DNA from: Gemmatimonadales bacterium
GTDB lineage: Bacteria; Gemmatimonadota; Gemmatimonadetes; Gemmatimonadales; GWC2-71-9
Direction: 5' to 3'
DNA length: 64,000 bases
Assembly (NCBI GenBank): GCA_019637315.1
Contig: JAHBVU010000005.1
Location: 124,001 to 188,000, forward strand
Position 1 is the stretch's first letter. Each line of letters opens with the position of its first letter. A program made the position numbers and the translations under genes. The notes under the pieces are model-generated. The model saw only the letters and a list, made by a program, of their open reading frames with translations. It ran no database searches and was not told the origin of the DNA. Shown one piece after another: positions 16,906 through 26,444 of the stretch.

Positions 16906-19900
16906 CGATCGGGATATCCGGGCGGGTTGCCCAAGCGTTTCTCAAGAGCAAACTCACGCCGCTGCTGATCCTGGCCTCGCTCGTTGCCGGGTTGGCCGGT
17001 GTGCTGACGACACCGCGCGAAGAAGAGCCGCAGATCAGCGTGCCGATGGTCGACGTCTTTCTCTCGGCGCCCGGGTCCTCGCCTGAGGAGGTCGAGCGTC
17101 GGCTGATCGAGCCGGTCGAGCGGCGGCTTTGGGAAATTGGCGGTGTCGATCATCTCTACAGCACGGCGGCCAGCGACGGCGGGATGATCACCGTCCGCTT
17201 TGCCGTGGGCGACGATCCGGAGGAGAGCATCGTCAAGGTCTTTGCGAAGCTTTCCGGCACGCCCGCGCTGCTCAAGCTGCACACCATCGACGAGGTGCCG
17301 GTCCTGACGCTGACGCTCCATGGCGGTGGGTACGACGAGTTTCAGCTTCGTCGGGTGGCGGCGGAACTGCGAAACGAGATTCAGCGGATTCCGAATGTCG
17401 CCGAAGTCGAAGTCATCGGCGGCGCGCCCCGGGTTCTCCTGGTCGAGCCCGATGCCGCGCGGTTGACGGCGCATGGCCTGTCGCTCGATCGGCTGGTTAG
17501 CGCGCTGGCTGGCGCGAACGTCCTGGTGTCCGCCGGCGACGTGCTGGTCGACAATGCGAGTCTCCCGGTCCGGGCCGGTCGTCAACTGGGCAATGCGGAG
17601 GATGTTGCTGCGGTTCTGGTGGCGGTGCGGGCTGGCCGCGGAGTTCGTCTCGGGGATGTTGCCCGGGTTGTGGATGGCCCGGCTGAGCCGGCCTGGTATG
17701 TGAGCCACCTCGAGCGCAATGTACCGACCAGTCCCGCGGTGACCATCTCCATTGCCAAGCGACCCGGGACCAATGCGGCGTCGCTTGCCAATGTAGTTCT
17801 CGCCAAGGTCGAGTCGCTCCGGGGCGTGGTCGTTCCGGCGGATCTCGAGACCAGTGTTACCAGAAACTATGGCGAGACGGCGAACGAGAAGGCCGTCGAA
17901 CTGCTGAGCCATATCATCATCGCCACCGTCGGCGTGGCGCTGCTGGTCTGGTTTGCGCTCGGCTGGCGTGAGGCGCTGGTGGTGCTCGTGGCGGTGCCGG
18001 TTACGCTGGCGTTGACACTGCTCGTCTATCGCGTGCTCGGATATACGCTCAATCGGATCACCCTCTTTGCTCTGGTATTTGCGATCGGGATTCTGGTCGA
18101 TGATGCCATCGTCGTCGTCGAGAACATTGCGCGGCACCTGGGGATGAAGGGCAAGTCACCCGAGGATGCGGCGGTCGAGGGCGTCGACGAGGTCGGCAAC
18201 CCCACCATTCTGGCCACATTCACGGTGATCGCGGCCATCCTGCCCATGGCGTTCGTGACCGGATTGATGGGTCCGTATATGCGGCCGATTCCAGTCGGCG
18301 CCTCGATGGCCATGCTGTTCTCGCTGGCGGTTGCGTTCATCGTGACACCGTACCTGGCGCTGCGGCTGGTGCGTCATCATGAACCTGCTGAAGATGTCGC
18401 GGTGTCTGCCGAGGGTCGAGTCGGGCGGGGCTACCGTCGGATGATCGAGCGCCTGCTGGTCAATCGCGGGCAGCGCTGGGCGGTCTACGGCGGGGTGGTT
18501 GTGCTGCTGCTGGTGTCAGTCGGCCTTATCGGCATCAAGGCCGTTACCGTCAAAATGCTGCCCTTCGACAACAAGAGCGAGTTCCAGGTCATTCTCGACT
18601 TTCCGGAGGGTACTACGCTGGAAACCAGCGCTCGCGCTGCGCACGAGATTGCCGAAAGGCTGCTGTCGGACCCGGATGTTCGCGACATCCAGGTCTATGC
18701 CGGCACTGCTGCGCCGTTCAACTTCAACGGGCTGGTGCGCCACTACTTCCTTCGTCAGGGTCCGGAAGTCGCCGACCTCCAGGTCAACCTGGCCCCGAAG
18801 CATGATCGGGATGCCCAGAGCCACGACATTGCGGTTCGGCTGCGCCCCGCCGTGACCGAGGTGGCCTCGCGATACGGTGCGCGGGCCAAGGTTGCCGAGA
18901 TACCTCCGGGCCCGCCCGTCCTCGCGACGATTACGGCCGAGGTGTTTGGTCCCGATGATGTCACTCGGCGCCAGGTGGCGAGTGAGGTGCGCCGGGCTCT
19001 CGAAGCAACCGACGGCGTGGTGGATACGGACTGGACCCTGGCTGACCGGGCACACGAGGTTCGAGTGGCAGTACGCCCCGATGTTGCCGAGTTCGCCGCG
19101 CTGGCTGGTGCCGACGTTGCGCAGGCCGTCCGCAGCCTGGGTGGAATCCAAGCGGGATTGCTGCATGATGCCCGGGCAGCGGAGCCGGTGCCGATCATGG
19201 TGCGGCTGGCGCAAGCGGAGCGGTCGGGAATTTACGGAATCCTGGGAATTCCCTTGCAGAGTCGGGCTGGTGGAATCGTGCCGGTTGCTGCGGTTGCCTC
19301 GGTGGATACGGTGCCTCGGCAGGAACCAAGATTCCGGAAGGATATGAAGCCGGTCGTATACGTTACTGCGGACGTAGCGGGTGCCATCGAGGCGCCGGTG
19401 TATGCGATGCTGGCGGTCGATCCGGTTCTCCAGCAGGCCGGGGTTGTGACGACCTGGAGCGGGCCGGCATCGTCGACGGAAACCGCTACGGTCAACTGGG
19501 ACGGCGAGTGGCGGATAACCTACGAGGTCTTCCGCGACCTGGGTATTGCCTTCGCGGCTGTGCTGCTGCTGATCTACTTCCTGGTGGTGGCCTGGTTCCA
19601 GTCGTTCCGGACCCCGCTCGTCATCATGGCGCCGATTCCCCTCACGCTGATCGGCATTCTCCCCGGTCATGCGATCGCCGGCGCGTTCTTCACGGCGACA
19701 TCGATGATCGGGATGATCGCCCTGGCCGGGATCATCGTTCGCAACTCCATCCTGCTGGTCGACTTTGCGGAACTCGAGCGGGCGCGCGGTCTGTCGGTTC
19801 GCGAAGCGGTGGTCGAGGCCGGTGTTATCCGTGCCAGACCGATCGTGCTCACCGCGGCGGCTGTTGTCATTGGCGGCGCGGTGATGGTGACCGATCCGAT

Positions 19901-19997
19901 TTTTCAGGGACTGGGCCTCGCGCTGATGGCTGGCGCCGTCGTGGCGACGCTGCTGACCTTGGTGCTGATCCCTCTTCTCTATGCGGAGATTGCCTGA
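16902..19997 (+). CDS. RND efflux transporter permease (AcrB/MexB-like superfamily)
   Basis: A 1031-residue inner-membrane proton-driven pump. Two repeats each carry six transmembrane helices and a large periplasmic loop. The proton-relay pair D400-D401 sits in GILVDDAIVVVENI on TM4, followed by the TM6-region segment ATFTVIAAILPMAF. The second half has MIGMIALAGIIVRNSILLVDF and ARPIVLTAAAVVIGG. Lack of the CzcA heavy-metal signature makes the substrate unclear, though the ArsR regulator argues for a thiophilic ion or sulfur compound. It is full length with no disruption. Confidence 0.94.
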   Translation: MTIGISGRVAQAFLKSKLTPLLILASLVAGLAGVLTTPREEEPQISVPMVDVFLSAPGSSPEEVERRLIEPVERRLWEIGGVDHLYSTAASDGGMITVRFAVGDDPEESIVKVFAKLSGTPALLKLHTIDEVPVLTLTLHGGGYDEFQLRRVAAELRNEIQRIPNVAEVEVIGGAPRVLLVEPDAARLTAHGLSLDRLVSALAGANVLVSAGDVLVDNASLPVRAGRQLGNAEDVAAVLVAVRAGRGVRLGDVARVVDGPAEPAWYVSHLERNVPTSPAVTISIAKRPGTNAASLANVVLAKVESLRGVVVPADLETSVTRNYGETANEKAVELLSHIIIATVGVALLVWFALGWREALVVLVAVPVTLALTLLVYRVLGYTLNRITLFALVFAIGILVDDAIVVVENIARHLGMKGKSPEDAAVEGVDEVGNPTILATFTVIAAILPMAFVTGLMGPYMRPIPVGASMAMLFSLAVAFIVTPYLALRLVRHHEPAEDVAVSAEGRVGRGYRRMIERLLVNRGQRWAVYGGVVVLLLVSVGLIGIKAVTVKMLPFDNKSEFQVILDFPEGTTLETSARAAHEIAERLLSDPDVRDIQVYAGTAAPFNFNGLVRHYFLRQGPEVADLQVNLAPKHDRDAQSHDIAVRLRPAVTEVASRYGARAKVAEIPPGPPVLATITAEVFGPDDVTRRQVASEVRRALEATDGVVDTDWTLADRAHEVRVAVRPDVAEFAALAGADVAQAVRSLGGIQAGLLHDARAAEPVPIMVRLAQAERSGIYGILGIPLQSRAGGIVPVAAVASVDTVPRQEPRFRKDMKPVVYVTADVAGAIEAPVYAMLAVDPVLQQAGVVTTWSGPASSTETATVNWDGEWRITYEVFRDLGIAFAAVLLLIYFLVVAWFQSFRTPLVIMAPIPLTLIGILPGHAIAGAFFTATSMIGMIALAGIIVRNSILLVDFAELERARGLSVREAVVEAGVIRARPIVLTAAAVVIGGAVMVTDPIFQGLGLALMAGAVVATLLTLVLIPLLYAEIA

Positions 19998-20212
19998 TGT
20001 CGCTCCATCATCGTATTCGCCTGATTGCCGGTACGTTCGTGCTGATTTCGCTGGCCCTCGGTACCTGGGTTCACCCCTACTGGTACCTCTTGACCGCGTT
20101 TGTCGGCGTCAATCTGATTCAGTCGGCCTTTACCCGGTGGTGCCCCGCCGAGTTGATCCTCGCCAAGCTCGGCCTGGCCGGGCCTGCAGAGCGTTCTGAC
20201 AGCTGTGGCTGA
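19997..20212 (+). CDS. DUF2892 (YgaP-tail-like) small membrane protein
   Basis: A 71-residue protein whose ATG shares its A with the permease TGA stop. Two hydrophobic helices (about 8-26 and 29-45) are followed by the DUF2892 signature VGVNLIQSAFTRWCPAELIL. The same domain forms the membrane tail of the rhodanese YgaP, and stand-alone copies often occur in sulfur- or metal-responsive ArsR operons. It ends with another Cys (SDSCG). A role in handling sulfane sulfur or in modulating the pump is an inference from this context. Confidence 0.88.
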   Translation: MSLHHRIRLIAGTFVLISLALGTWVHPYWYLLTAFVGVNLIQSAFTRWCPAELILAKLGLAGPAERSDSCG

Positions 20213-20236
20213 CCGCTCCCGACGGCGTCATCCGTT

Positions 20237-21604
20237 CTAGGGGCGGATGACGACCGTCTTGGTGTTGACGAACTCACGGATCCCGTAGACGCCGAGCTCG
20301 CGTCCATAGCCTGATTCCTTGATGCCGCCAAAGGGCAGCCGCGGGTCTGAGGCGACCTGGCTGTTGACGAAGGTACACCCCGCTTCGAGCTGGCGCGCGA
20401 CCCGCTCGCCGCGCTCCAGGTCGCGAGAGAACACCGCGGCGCCCAGTCCGAAGATGGTGCCGTTGGCGATACGAATCGCATCCGCTTCGTCGCGCGCGGC
20501 GATGATGGCGGCGACCGGACCAAACAGCTCTTCATCGTGCGCGGGCATTCCCGCAGTCACATTCGTCAGCACGGTCGGCGGGTAGAATGCGCCGGGGCCC
20601 TCGGGGATGCTGCCTCCCAGGCGGAGCGCGGCCCCCTTGGCGACCGAGGCGACGACCTGTCCGTGCAACTCGTCTCGGAGGTCGTGGCGAGCCTGCGGCC
20701 CGACATCGGTGTCGGGGTCGAGCGGGTCACCGGTTTTCTTGGTGCGCATCAAGGCAATGAAGCGCTCGGTGAAGGCGTCGCGCACCGCATCGACGGCGAT
20801 GAATCGCTTGGCCGCCACGCAGCTTTGGCCGCTGTTGACGAGCCGGGCGGCGACGCAGACCGCCGCTGCCTGGTCGACATCGGCGTCCTCCAGGATCAGG
20901 TAGGGATCCGAGCCGCCGAGTTCGAGCACCGTCTTCTTGAGCACTGCGCCGGCTTGCGCGGCAACCGCCTTGCCGGCTGGCGTACTGCCGGTCAGCGTCA
21001 CAGCCCGAACCAGCGGATGCTCGATGATCGCCCGAACCTGATCGCTGCCGACGAGCAGCGTGCGAAAGACGCCGTGTGGAAACCCGGCCTGCTGAAAGAG
21101 CTCTTCGATGACGAGCGCGCACCCAGGCACATTCGACGCATGCTTGAGTACGCCCACATTGCCTGCCATCAGGGCCGGTGCCGCAAACCGATACACCTGC
21201 CAGAGCGGGAAGTTCCACGGCATCACGGCGAGGACCACGCCGAGCGGCTCGAACGCTACGTACGATCGGGTCGCGTCGGTTGGGATGACGTCGTGGGCCA
21301 GGTGAGTTTCGGCATGGTCGGCGTAGTACTCAGACACCCAGGCGCACTTGTCGACTTCGGCCCGGCCCTGGGCCAGCGGCTTGCCCATCTCGACGGCCAT
21401 GAGCCGGGCGAGTTCGTCCTTCCGCTGACGCAGGTGCTCTGCCATCGATCGGAACAGGCGGGCCCGGTCCCCAAAAGTCGTCGTCCGCCACCGTGGCCAT
21501 GCCTCGTGGGCCTCGGTAACGGCGGCAAACGTATCGGCTGGGGACATCGTGCTGTAATCAGCGACGGTTTCGCCAGTCGCAGGGTTGATGGCTCGGATCG
21601 GCAT
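20237..21604 (-). CDS. NAD(P)-dependent aldehyde dehydrogenase (Sad/YneI succinate-semialdehyde type)
   Basis: A 455-residue aldehyde dehydrogenase. The ATG at 21604 (MPIRAINPATGE) is preceded by GAGG; an upstream extension is unlikely. The NAD-binding TLTGSTPAGKAV segment, the catalytic Glu in LELGGSDPYL and the nucleophile Cys in NSGQSCVAAKRF are all present, as is the C-terminal FGGIKESGYGRELG. Length and motifs resemble E. coli Sad (YneI), which oxidises succinate semialdehyde to succinate; other short aldehydes are possible. It is convergent with the efflux operon and 24 nt from its end; I see no clear hairpin between them. Confidence 0.88.
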   Translation of the reverse strand: MPIRAINPATGETVADYSTMSPADTFAAVTEAHEAWPRWRTTTFGDRARLFRSMAEHLRQRKDELARLMAVEMGKPLAQGRAEVDKCAWVSEYYADHAETHLAHDVIPTDATRSYVAFEPLGVVLAVMPWNFPLWQVYRFAAPALMAGNVGVLKHASNVPGCALVIEELFQQAGFPHGVFRTLLVGSDQVRAIIEHPLVRAVTLTGSTPAGKAVAAQAGAVLKKTVLELGGSDPYLILEDADVDQAAAVCVAARLVNSGQSCVAAKRFIAVDAVRDAFTERFIALMRTKKTGDPLDPDTDVGPQARHDLRDELHGQVVASVAKGAALRLGGSIPEGPGAFYPPTVLTNVTAGMPAHDEELFGPVAAIIAARDEADAIRIANGTIFGLGAAVFSRDLERGERVARQLEAGCTFVNSQVASDPRLPFGGIKESGYGRELGVYGIREFVNTKTVVIRP

Positions 21605-21761
21605 GCGGTCCTCGAACGTGTCGGCTGTGTTCCTGAACAGTAACAGGCCGGCCACGGCTCTGGGCCGCCCTTCATGAACGTTCCATCATACCAGGCTCAG
21701 GATCGGCTCACGGGTCCGACCCCAGTATTGCTGTATCGGGCTGAACGAGGCGGAGGAGCTC

Positions 21762-22676
21762 ATGTCAATCCAATCGGTGATGGTGTCGGTCGACGGGTCT
21801 CGTTTCAGTGAGACGGCGGTTCCAGTGGCACGGCAGCTGGCGCGAACCGCGCGGGCTTCCCTGACGATCGTTATGGCGCACGAGATGGCTGGCGTCCCAA
21901 CGGCGGCTGGTGTTGGCGAGTCCGACGACCGGGATGGCCAGGGCATCCGGGTTTTGGAGAAGACCTACCTGGCAGAAATTGCGCTCGCCAACGCGCATAC
22001 GGGTGGCATTCCGGTCGGATTTCGCCTGATCGAGGGATCGCCCGGACCTGCCCTGATCGCCGAGATGGACCTGGCACGCCCTGATCTGCTGGTCATGTCG
22101 ACGCATGGCCGGGGGGTCCTGAGTCGGCTCTGGCTGGGCAGTGTGGCGGACTATGTCGTCAGGCACGCGACACAACCGGTGCTTCTGCTGCCCGGATCTG
22201 CCAATGTCGCGGCAGATTGCTCGTTCCGGCGCGGGCTCGTGCTGATGGACCGCACAGAGGCAGCCGAGGCTGTGCTCGGACCGGTGGCCGAATTTGCGGC
22301 CCTGCACCAGTCTCACCTGACTCTGATGCACGTACTCGAGCCTGAGCCTGGTGCCCTGGGAATGGCGTCCGGGGAGTCGGTGCCCCCTCGTGATTCGCAG
22401 CTGGGCGGGGAGTATCGTAAGGCACAGCGATACCTCGATGGCCTAGCCCACGAGCTTCGTGCTCACGGCATTCAGGTCGCGACCCGGGTGGTGGTCGGCC
22501 TCGGTGCAGCGCCCACGATTCTGCAGCAGATCGAAGTAGGCGGGTACGATTTCGTCGCCATGACGACGCATGCCGGCAGCGGGATGGTGGCGCCACTACT
22601 GGGGCGGGTGGCCGACAAGGTCATCCGGGGGGCTGAGCGCCCGGTGTTCCTGGTTCGGCCGAGGGCTGCCCCCTGA
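21762..22676 (+). CDS. tandem universal stress protein (UspA fold)
   Basis: A 304-residue protein with two Usp domains (about 1-148 and 150-304), preceded by a GGAGG-type ribosome-binding site. Domain 1 has the ATP-binding-like signature MSTHGRGVLSRLWLGSVADYVV; domain 2 has MTTHAGSGMVAPLLGRVADKVI, a slightly altered version. Tandem Usp proteins bind nucleotides and are induced in growth arrest or low oxygen. It stands alone between a divergent aldehyde dehydrogenase and a convergent acylase. Confidence 0.92.
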   Translation: MSIQSVMVSVDGSRFSETAVPVARQLARTARASLTIVMAHEMAGVPTAAGVGESDDRDGQGIRVLEKTYLAEIALANAHTGGIPVGFRLIEGSPGPALIAEMDLARPDLLVMSTHGRGVLSRLWLGSVADYVVRHATQPVLLLPGSANVAADCSFRRGLVLMDRTEAAEAVLGPVAEFAALHQSHLTLMHVLEPEPGALGMASGESVPPRDSQLGGEYRKAQRYLDGLAHELRAHGIQVATRVVVGLGAAPTILQQIEVGGYDFVAMTTHAGSGMVAPLLGRVADKVIRGAERPVFLVRPRAAP

Positions 22677-22679
22677 CGG

Positions 22680-22717
22680 CAGCTGCGTCCGGGACCCATT
22701 GGTCCCGAGCGCAGCTG
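22680..22717. terminator. bidirectional hairpin
   Basis: Outer 8-bp arms (cagctgcg / cgcagctg) and inner 6-bp arms (gggacc / ggtccc) close on a CATT loop, with a 3/3 internal bulge. It lies 4 nt after the Usp stop and just after the convergent acylase gene. Confidence 0.65.
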
Positions 22718-22728
22718 ACTTCGTGATG

Positions 22729-24918
22729 CTATTTACCCGGGCGGTAAGTTCGCTTGGTGCGCCCGACGAGCTGGTCAGGGTAGAAGTAGACCTCCCTCAA
22801 CGTCCCGGTACTGTACCGCTCGGCCTGATCGCCAAAGTGCGGTGAACTCGGGTGACCGCTCTGACCCCCGGCTGTGATGGCGCGGGCCCGGACGCTGTCG
22901 CCGAACTCCACCGCGGCTACGAAGCTATTGCCGCTGGTACCATACCATTTCTTGGTGCCAGGATAGGCCCGTGCACCAAAGACGGCCAATGAGCCCCAGC
23001 GGCCCGAGGTGAACCCAACCGGGATGCTCGGACTGGCGTCGTCGAAGGGGTGGACGATGTCGCCGGTGATCCGCTGGAAGCGGTTGATCTCGCCCCAAGG
23101 TGTTTTCCAGGTTCCGAAGTCGGCGGCGAGCTTGTCGGAAGCGGCGGCCAGTGCCTCCAGGCGTGCTGCTGGGCTGGTACGACCGGCCATGTACTCGTAG
23201 ACCGACAGGTTGCCCCGATCAGTCGCGTTGATAACCCGCTGCCACAGCTCTTCACCCCAGAAGACGGCGAGTGACGTCGGAACCGACGCCACGCCCCACT
23301 GGCGGTCCCAACGGCGCAGCGAGTCGAGCTGTTCTGCCAAACGCGTCTTGAGCGGGTCCGAGGCCGGGGTTCCGTCGGCGGCGCTGAGCAGCGCCGGAAT
23401 GAGATCGTCGAAGGCCGGCATCGACCGGTTGTACGCGATGGCAATGAGCGTATCGAGCGTGACGTTGCGCCGTCCCGTCAGCTGACGGATCGCGTTGATT
23501 CCGCGAGGATTCTCGGGGTAGGTCTCCATGTAGGCCGGGAACCGGTCGCGCCTGGGGCTGTCCGGGCCGGCGGCGGAGTAGGGCCAGTTGTTGGTGTTGT
23601 AGACCCAACCGATCGACGGATTGAATACGTTGGGCGATTCGTCGATGCTGTGGATGCCCTGCCATTCCGTGGCCGGGTTGCTGCCGTCTACCGGACGCGA
23701 CCAGTCGAATCTGGTGTCGCGTCGGGGGACGAAGTTGGCGTGAAAGTACGCGATGTTGCCGTCGGCGTCTGCATAGACGGTGTTGTTGGACGAGTTGGTG
23801 TGCAGTTCCATCGTCTGACGGAACTGCTGCAGATTCCTCGCCTTGGTTCGACCGTACGACTGACTGAGTGCCTTGACCGGCTCTTCCATCAGACGCACGG
23901 CAACCCATTTCCCGTCCTGGGCGCGGACCACCGGGCCGTGGTGGGTTCGGTGGACCGTGAAGCTGCGCTCGGCCATCCCGGTGCTTGTCTTGTACGGGAC
24001 CTTGATGGTTCGACTCGTCACGGGCCGCTCTTCGTTGCCGAACCGGTAGGTGTGCCCATCCGCCGTCGAGGTGGTGGTCAGGAGATACTCGTCGATGTTG
24101 TCGACGCCGCTCGACGTATGCATCCACCCGGCCCGGTCGTTGAAGCCCTGGTAGACGAAAAACTGACCCCACGTGACCGCTCCATAAGCGTTGAGTCCCT
24201 CCTCGCTGGTGACATGGACTTCAGCCCGGAAAAAGAACGACGTATGGGGATTGATTAGAAGCATCGATCGACCCGAGGCCGAGTTCTTGGGGGCGATCGC
24301 GATGCCGTTGGAGCCGCGTGGCTCGTTGTCCGGCGGGGCAATCGTTCGATGTGCAGCTGCGACCTGTGCCGGCTGACCACCGTAAAAGGCCTCGAGCTCC
24401 CGGAGTGAAACGCGCTCGATGTCGCCTCCGATGCTTCCTTCGCTGAAGCTCAGCGCCATCCACGGCTCGAATCGCGCAATGACCCGCGGCTTCACCTCCG
24501 GATGCGTGTGGAGGTAGTAGTTGAGGCCGTCGGCAAAGGCGTCCATCAGGGACCGGAGCCACTCGGGGCTCGCGGCATACTTGGCGCGCAGGCTGTCCGG
24601 GTCGATGAACAGCTTCATCCGCAGGTCGCGGTAGATCTCCCCTTCGCCCTCCGCCTCTGCCAGCCTGCCCATGGCGTTCAGGTAGTTCGTCTCGATCCGA
24701 TTGAAATCGTCTTCCGCCTGGGCATACATCAGGCCGAACACAACATCGGCATCGGTCTTGGCTGAGATGTGCGGAATGCCCCAGTCGTCACGAATGATGG
24801 TGACGTTGCTGGCTCGTGCTTCCCAGCGTTCGAGGTCGGGATGCTCTGGTGAGCCGGTTCCGCAGGCAGCGAGCATGCCGACGAGGACAAGACCTGCGTA
24901 GTTGAAACGTGCGGACAT
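22729..24918 (-). CDS. penicillin-acylase-family (Ntn hydrolase) lipoprotein
   Basis: A 729-residue member of the penicillin G/acyl-homoserine-lactone acylase family. The lipobox is LAACG at residue 19. The A-chain-like part has VTIIRDDWGIPHI and AQAEDDFNRIE. The autoproteolytic Ser nucleophile that starts the B chain is Ser203 in EPRGSNGIAIAP. B-chain motifs LLINPHTSF and the Asn in the SNNTVYADADGNI segment follow. Such enzymes cleave amide-linked acyl chains (beta-lactams, N-acyl-homoserine lactones, lipopeptides); the substrate here is not inferable. As a lipoprotein it would act in the periplasm or at the surface. It lies 95 nt downstream of nrfA with a hairpin between. Confidence 0.9.
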   Translation of the reverse strand: MSARFNYAGLVLVGMLAACGTGSPEHPDLERWEARASNVTIIRDDWGIPHISAKTDADVVFGLMYAQAEDDFNRIETNYLNAMGRLAEAEGEGEIYRDLRMKLFIDPDSLRAKYAASPEWLRSLMDAFADGLNYYLHTHPEVKPRVIARFEPWMALSFSEGSIGGDIERVSLRELEAFYGGQPAQVAAAHRTIAPPDNEPRGSNGIAIAPKNSASGRSMLLINPHTSFFFRAEVHVTSEEGLNAYGAVTWGQFFVYQGFNDRAGWMHTSSGVDNIDEYLLTTTSTADGHTYRFGNEERPVTSRTIKVPYKTSTGMAERSFTVHRTHHGPVVRAQDGKWVAVRLMEEPVKALSQSYGRTKARNLQQFRQTMELHTNSSNNTVYADADGNIAYFHANFVPRRDTRFDWSRPVDGSNPATEWQGIHSIDESPNVFNPSIGWVYNTNNWPYSAAGPDSPRRDRFPAYMETYPENPRGINAIRQLTGRRNVTLDTLIAIAYNRSMPAFDDLIPALLSAADGTPASDPLKTRLAEQLDSLRRWDRQWGVASVPTSLAVFWGEELWQRVINATDRGNLSVYEYMAGRTSPAARLEALAAASDKLAADFGTWKTPWGEINRFQRITGDIVHPFDDASPSIPVGFTSGRWGSLAVFGARAYPGTKKWYGTSGNSFVAAVEFGDSVRARAITAGGQSGHPSSPHFGDQAERYSTGTLREVYFYPDQLVGRTKRTYRPGK

Positions 24919-24975
24919 GGCAGCGGTGCGCTTGGCGCGATAGGGGACAGATGCTCGAGCGGAGGACGAAAGATC

Positions 24976-25008
24976 GCCCCGCCTCCGGCCGTGGGCCAGG
25001 GGCGGGGC
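24976..25008 (-). terminator. hairpin downstream of nrfA
   Basis: 8-bp arms (gccccgcc / ggcggggc) around a 17-nt loop that can itself pair partly. It begins 5 nt beyond the nrfA stop on the minus strand. There is no T-tract. Confidence 0.4.
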
Positions 25009-25013
25009 AGGAC

Positions 25014-26417
25014 TCAGCGGGCCGCAGGTACGGGAGGAAGCCGCGGGTGAAAACCTCGATCGCGGACGGCGATCTGACCCTGGCGCGCGTAGTCGATGGC
25101 CTCGCCGAGAATGCGTGCGGCTTCCTGAGGCGCGTGGAAGCCCATCGAGTTCTCCGCCTCGATGAAGTCGAGATAGAACTGGGCCCGGCGCTGGAGACTT
25201 CGCGCGGTCGCCAGTTCGGCGTCCGGTCGCCCCGCGCTCCTGGCGGCGGAGAGGTCCGCGATCAGGCCGACCAGTGCGTCCATGGCCTGATCTCTCAGGC
25301 GGTAGGTGTTCTCCTGAATCAACTCGGCGCGTGCTTTCAGTTCATCCGCAGCGACCGGATGGCAGGTCTGACAGGCATTGCTGACATTGAGCAGCGGGCT
25401 TCGAATGTGGTGATCGGTCACCTTGAGTGCGCCAACCCGCTGGTAGGGCATATGGCAGTCGGCACAGGTTACGCCGGATCGGGCGTGCACGCCCTGGTTC
25501 CACATCTCGAACTCCGGGTGCTGCGCCTTGAGGACCTCGGCGCCGGTCTCTGCGTGAACCCAGTCGCGAAATGCAACGCTGTCGTAGTAGGCATAGATCT
25601 GGTCGACCTTGAGTCCCTTGGACCAAGGATAGACGAGCCGCTTCTCTGAGCCTTTGAAGTAGTACTCGACATGGCACTGACCACAGACGAAGGCGCGCTT
25701 TTCCTGGCGGGTCGCATCACGGTTCACGTCGTAGTTGGCGACGCCCTGCGAGGCTTTGTACGCCCGCATGCCCTCGATGAATCCCGGGCGCGTGATCCGC
25801 AGCTCCATGGTTCCCGGAGTATGGCAGTCGATACAGGCCACCGGATGGGTCACCTTGGTGCGCGCCTCAGCGTACGGCATCTGGTTCATCAACTCAAAGC
25901 CGCGGGTCAGGTCTCCCTCGCCGAGGCGCATATATGGCACGTAGACCGAGGCATGACAGTGCATGCACGTGCCAGGCTGGCCGACCGCTTGACGCTCGGT
26001 GAAGGTCTGATCTTCCAGCATGTAGGCGTGCCCACGCTCCTCGCGGAAGTCGCGCGCAAAGGCATAGCCGGCCCACATAGTGCGCAGTCGGGGGTCCTCC
26101 TCGAGGCGTGATTGGGCCACGATACTTCGGGGATCTGCAGCAGTTGGCGTGCGCGGCATCGCTTCGCTGCCACCAAAGCGGGTCCGCTCCTGGTCGACGG
26201 TCCGCCGATAGGTGTCGTACTGATGGGGAAAGTTGCGTCCCCAGACTTCGGGTGCCTCAGTCGTGTCGGTTATCTCCACGACCTGAAAGAACGGGGCGCG
26301 AGCTTCCTGCTTTCGCTCGAAGATGTTGACGAGCAAGGCAAGGACGGCCACGGTTGTCAGAGCGGCAGCGAGTCCCAGCAGGAGCAGGCGGCGAGGGCGG
26401 CCAGGGCGCTCAGTCAT
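25014..26417 (-). CDS. nrfA: cytochrome c nitrite reductase NrfA (pentahaem, ammonia-forming)
   Basis: A 467-residue pentahaem cytochrome that reduces nitrite to ammonium with six electrons. It has five haem motifs: CMHCH (151-155), CIDCH (195-199), CGQCH (245-249), CADCH (318-322) and CQTCH (349-353). The family segments KAQHPEFEMWNQGVH and TDHHIRSPL carry distal ligands. Uniquely placed is the first, catalytic haem: it is CxxCH rather than the lysine-ligated CxxCK of E. coli. Residues 11-31 form a hydrophobic helix without a clear cleavage site, so the enzyme may be membrane anchored. A GGAGGAG site precedes the ATG. It follows nrfH by 27 nt. Confidence 0.93.
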   Translation of the reverse strand: MTERPGRPRRLLLLGLAAALTTVAVLALLVNIFERKQEARAPFFQVVEITDTTEAPEVWGRNFPHQYDTYRRTVDQERTRFGGSEAMPRTPTAADPRSIVAQSRLEEDPRLRTMWAGYAFARDFREERGHAYMLEDQTFTERQAVGQPGTCMHCHASVYVPYMRLGEGDLTRGFELMNQMPYAEARTKVTHPVACIDCHTPGTMELRITRPGFIEGMRAYKASQGVANYDVNRDATRQEKRAFVCGQCHVEYYFKGSEKRLVYPWSKGLKVDQIYAYYDSVAFRDWVHAETGAEVLKAQHPEFEMWNQGVHARSGVTCADCHMPYQRVGALKVTDHHIRSPLLNVSNACQTCHPVAADELKARAELIQENTYRLRDQAMDALVGLIADLSAARSAGRPDAELATARSLQRRAQFYLDFIEAENSMGFHAPQEAARILGEAIDYARQGQIAVRDRGFHPRLPPVPAAR

Positions 26418-26444
26418 CGATTCTCCTCCGGAGTGAGCGTGACA

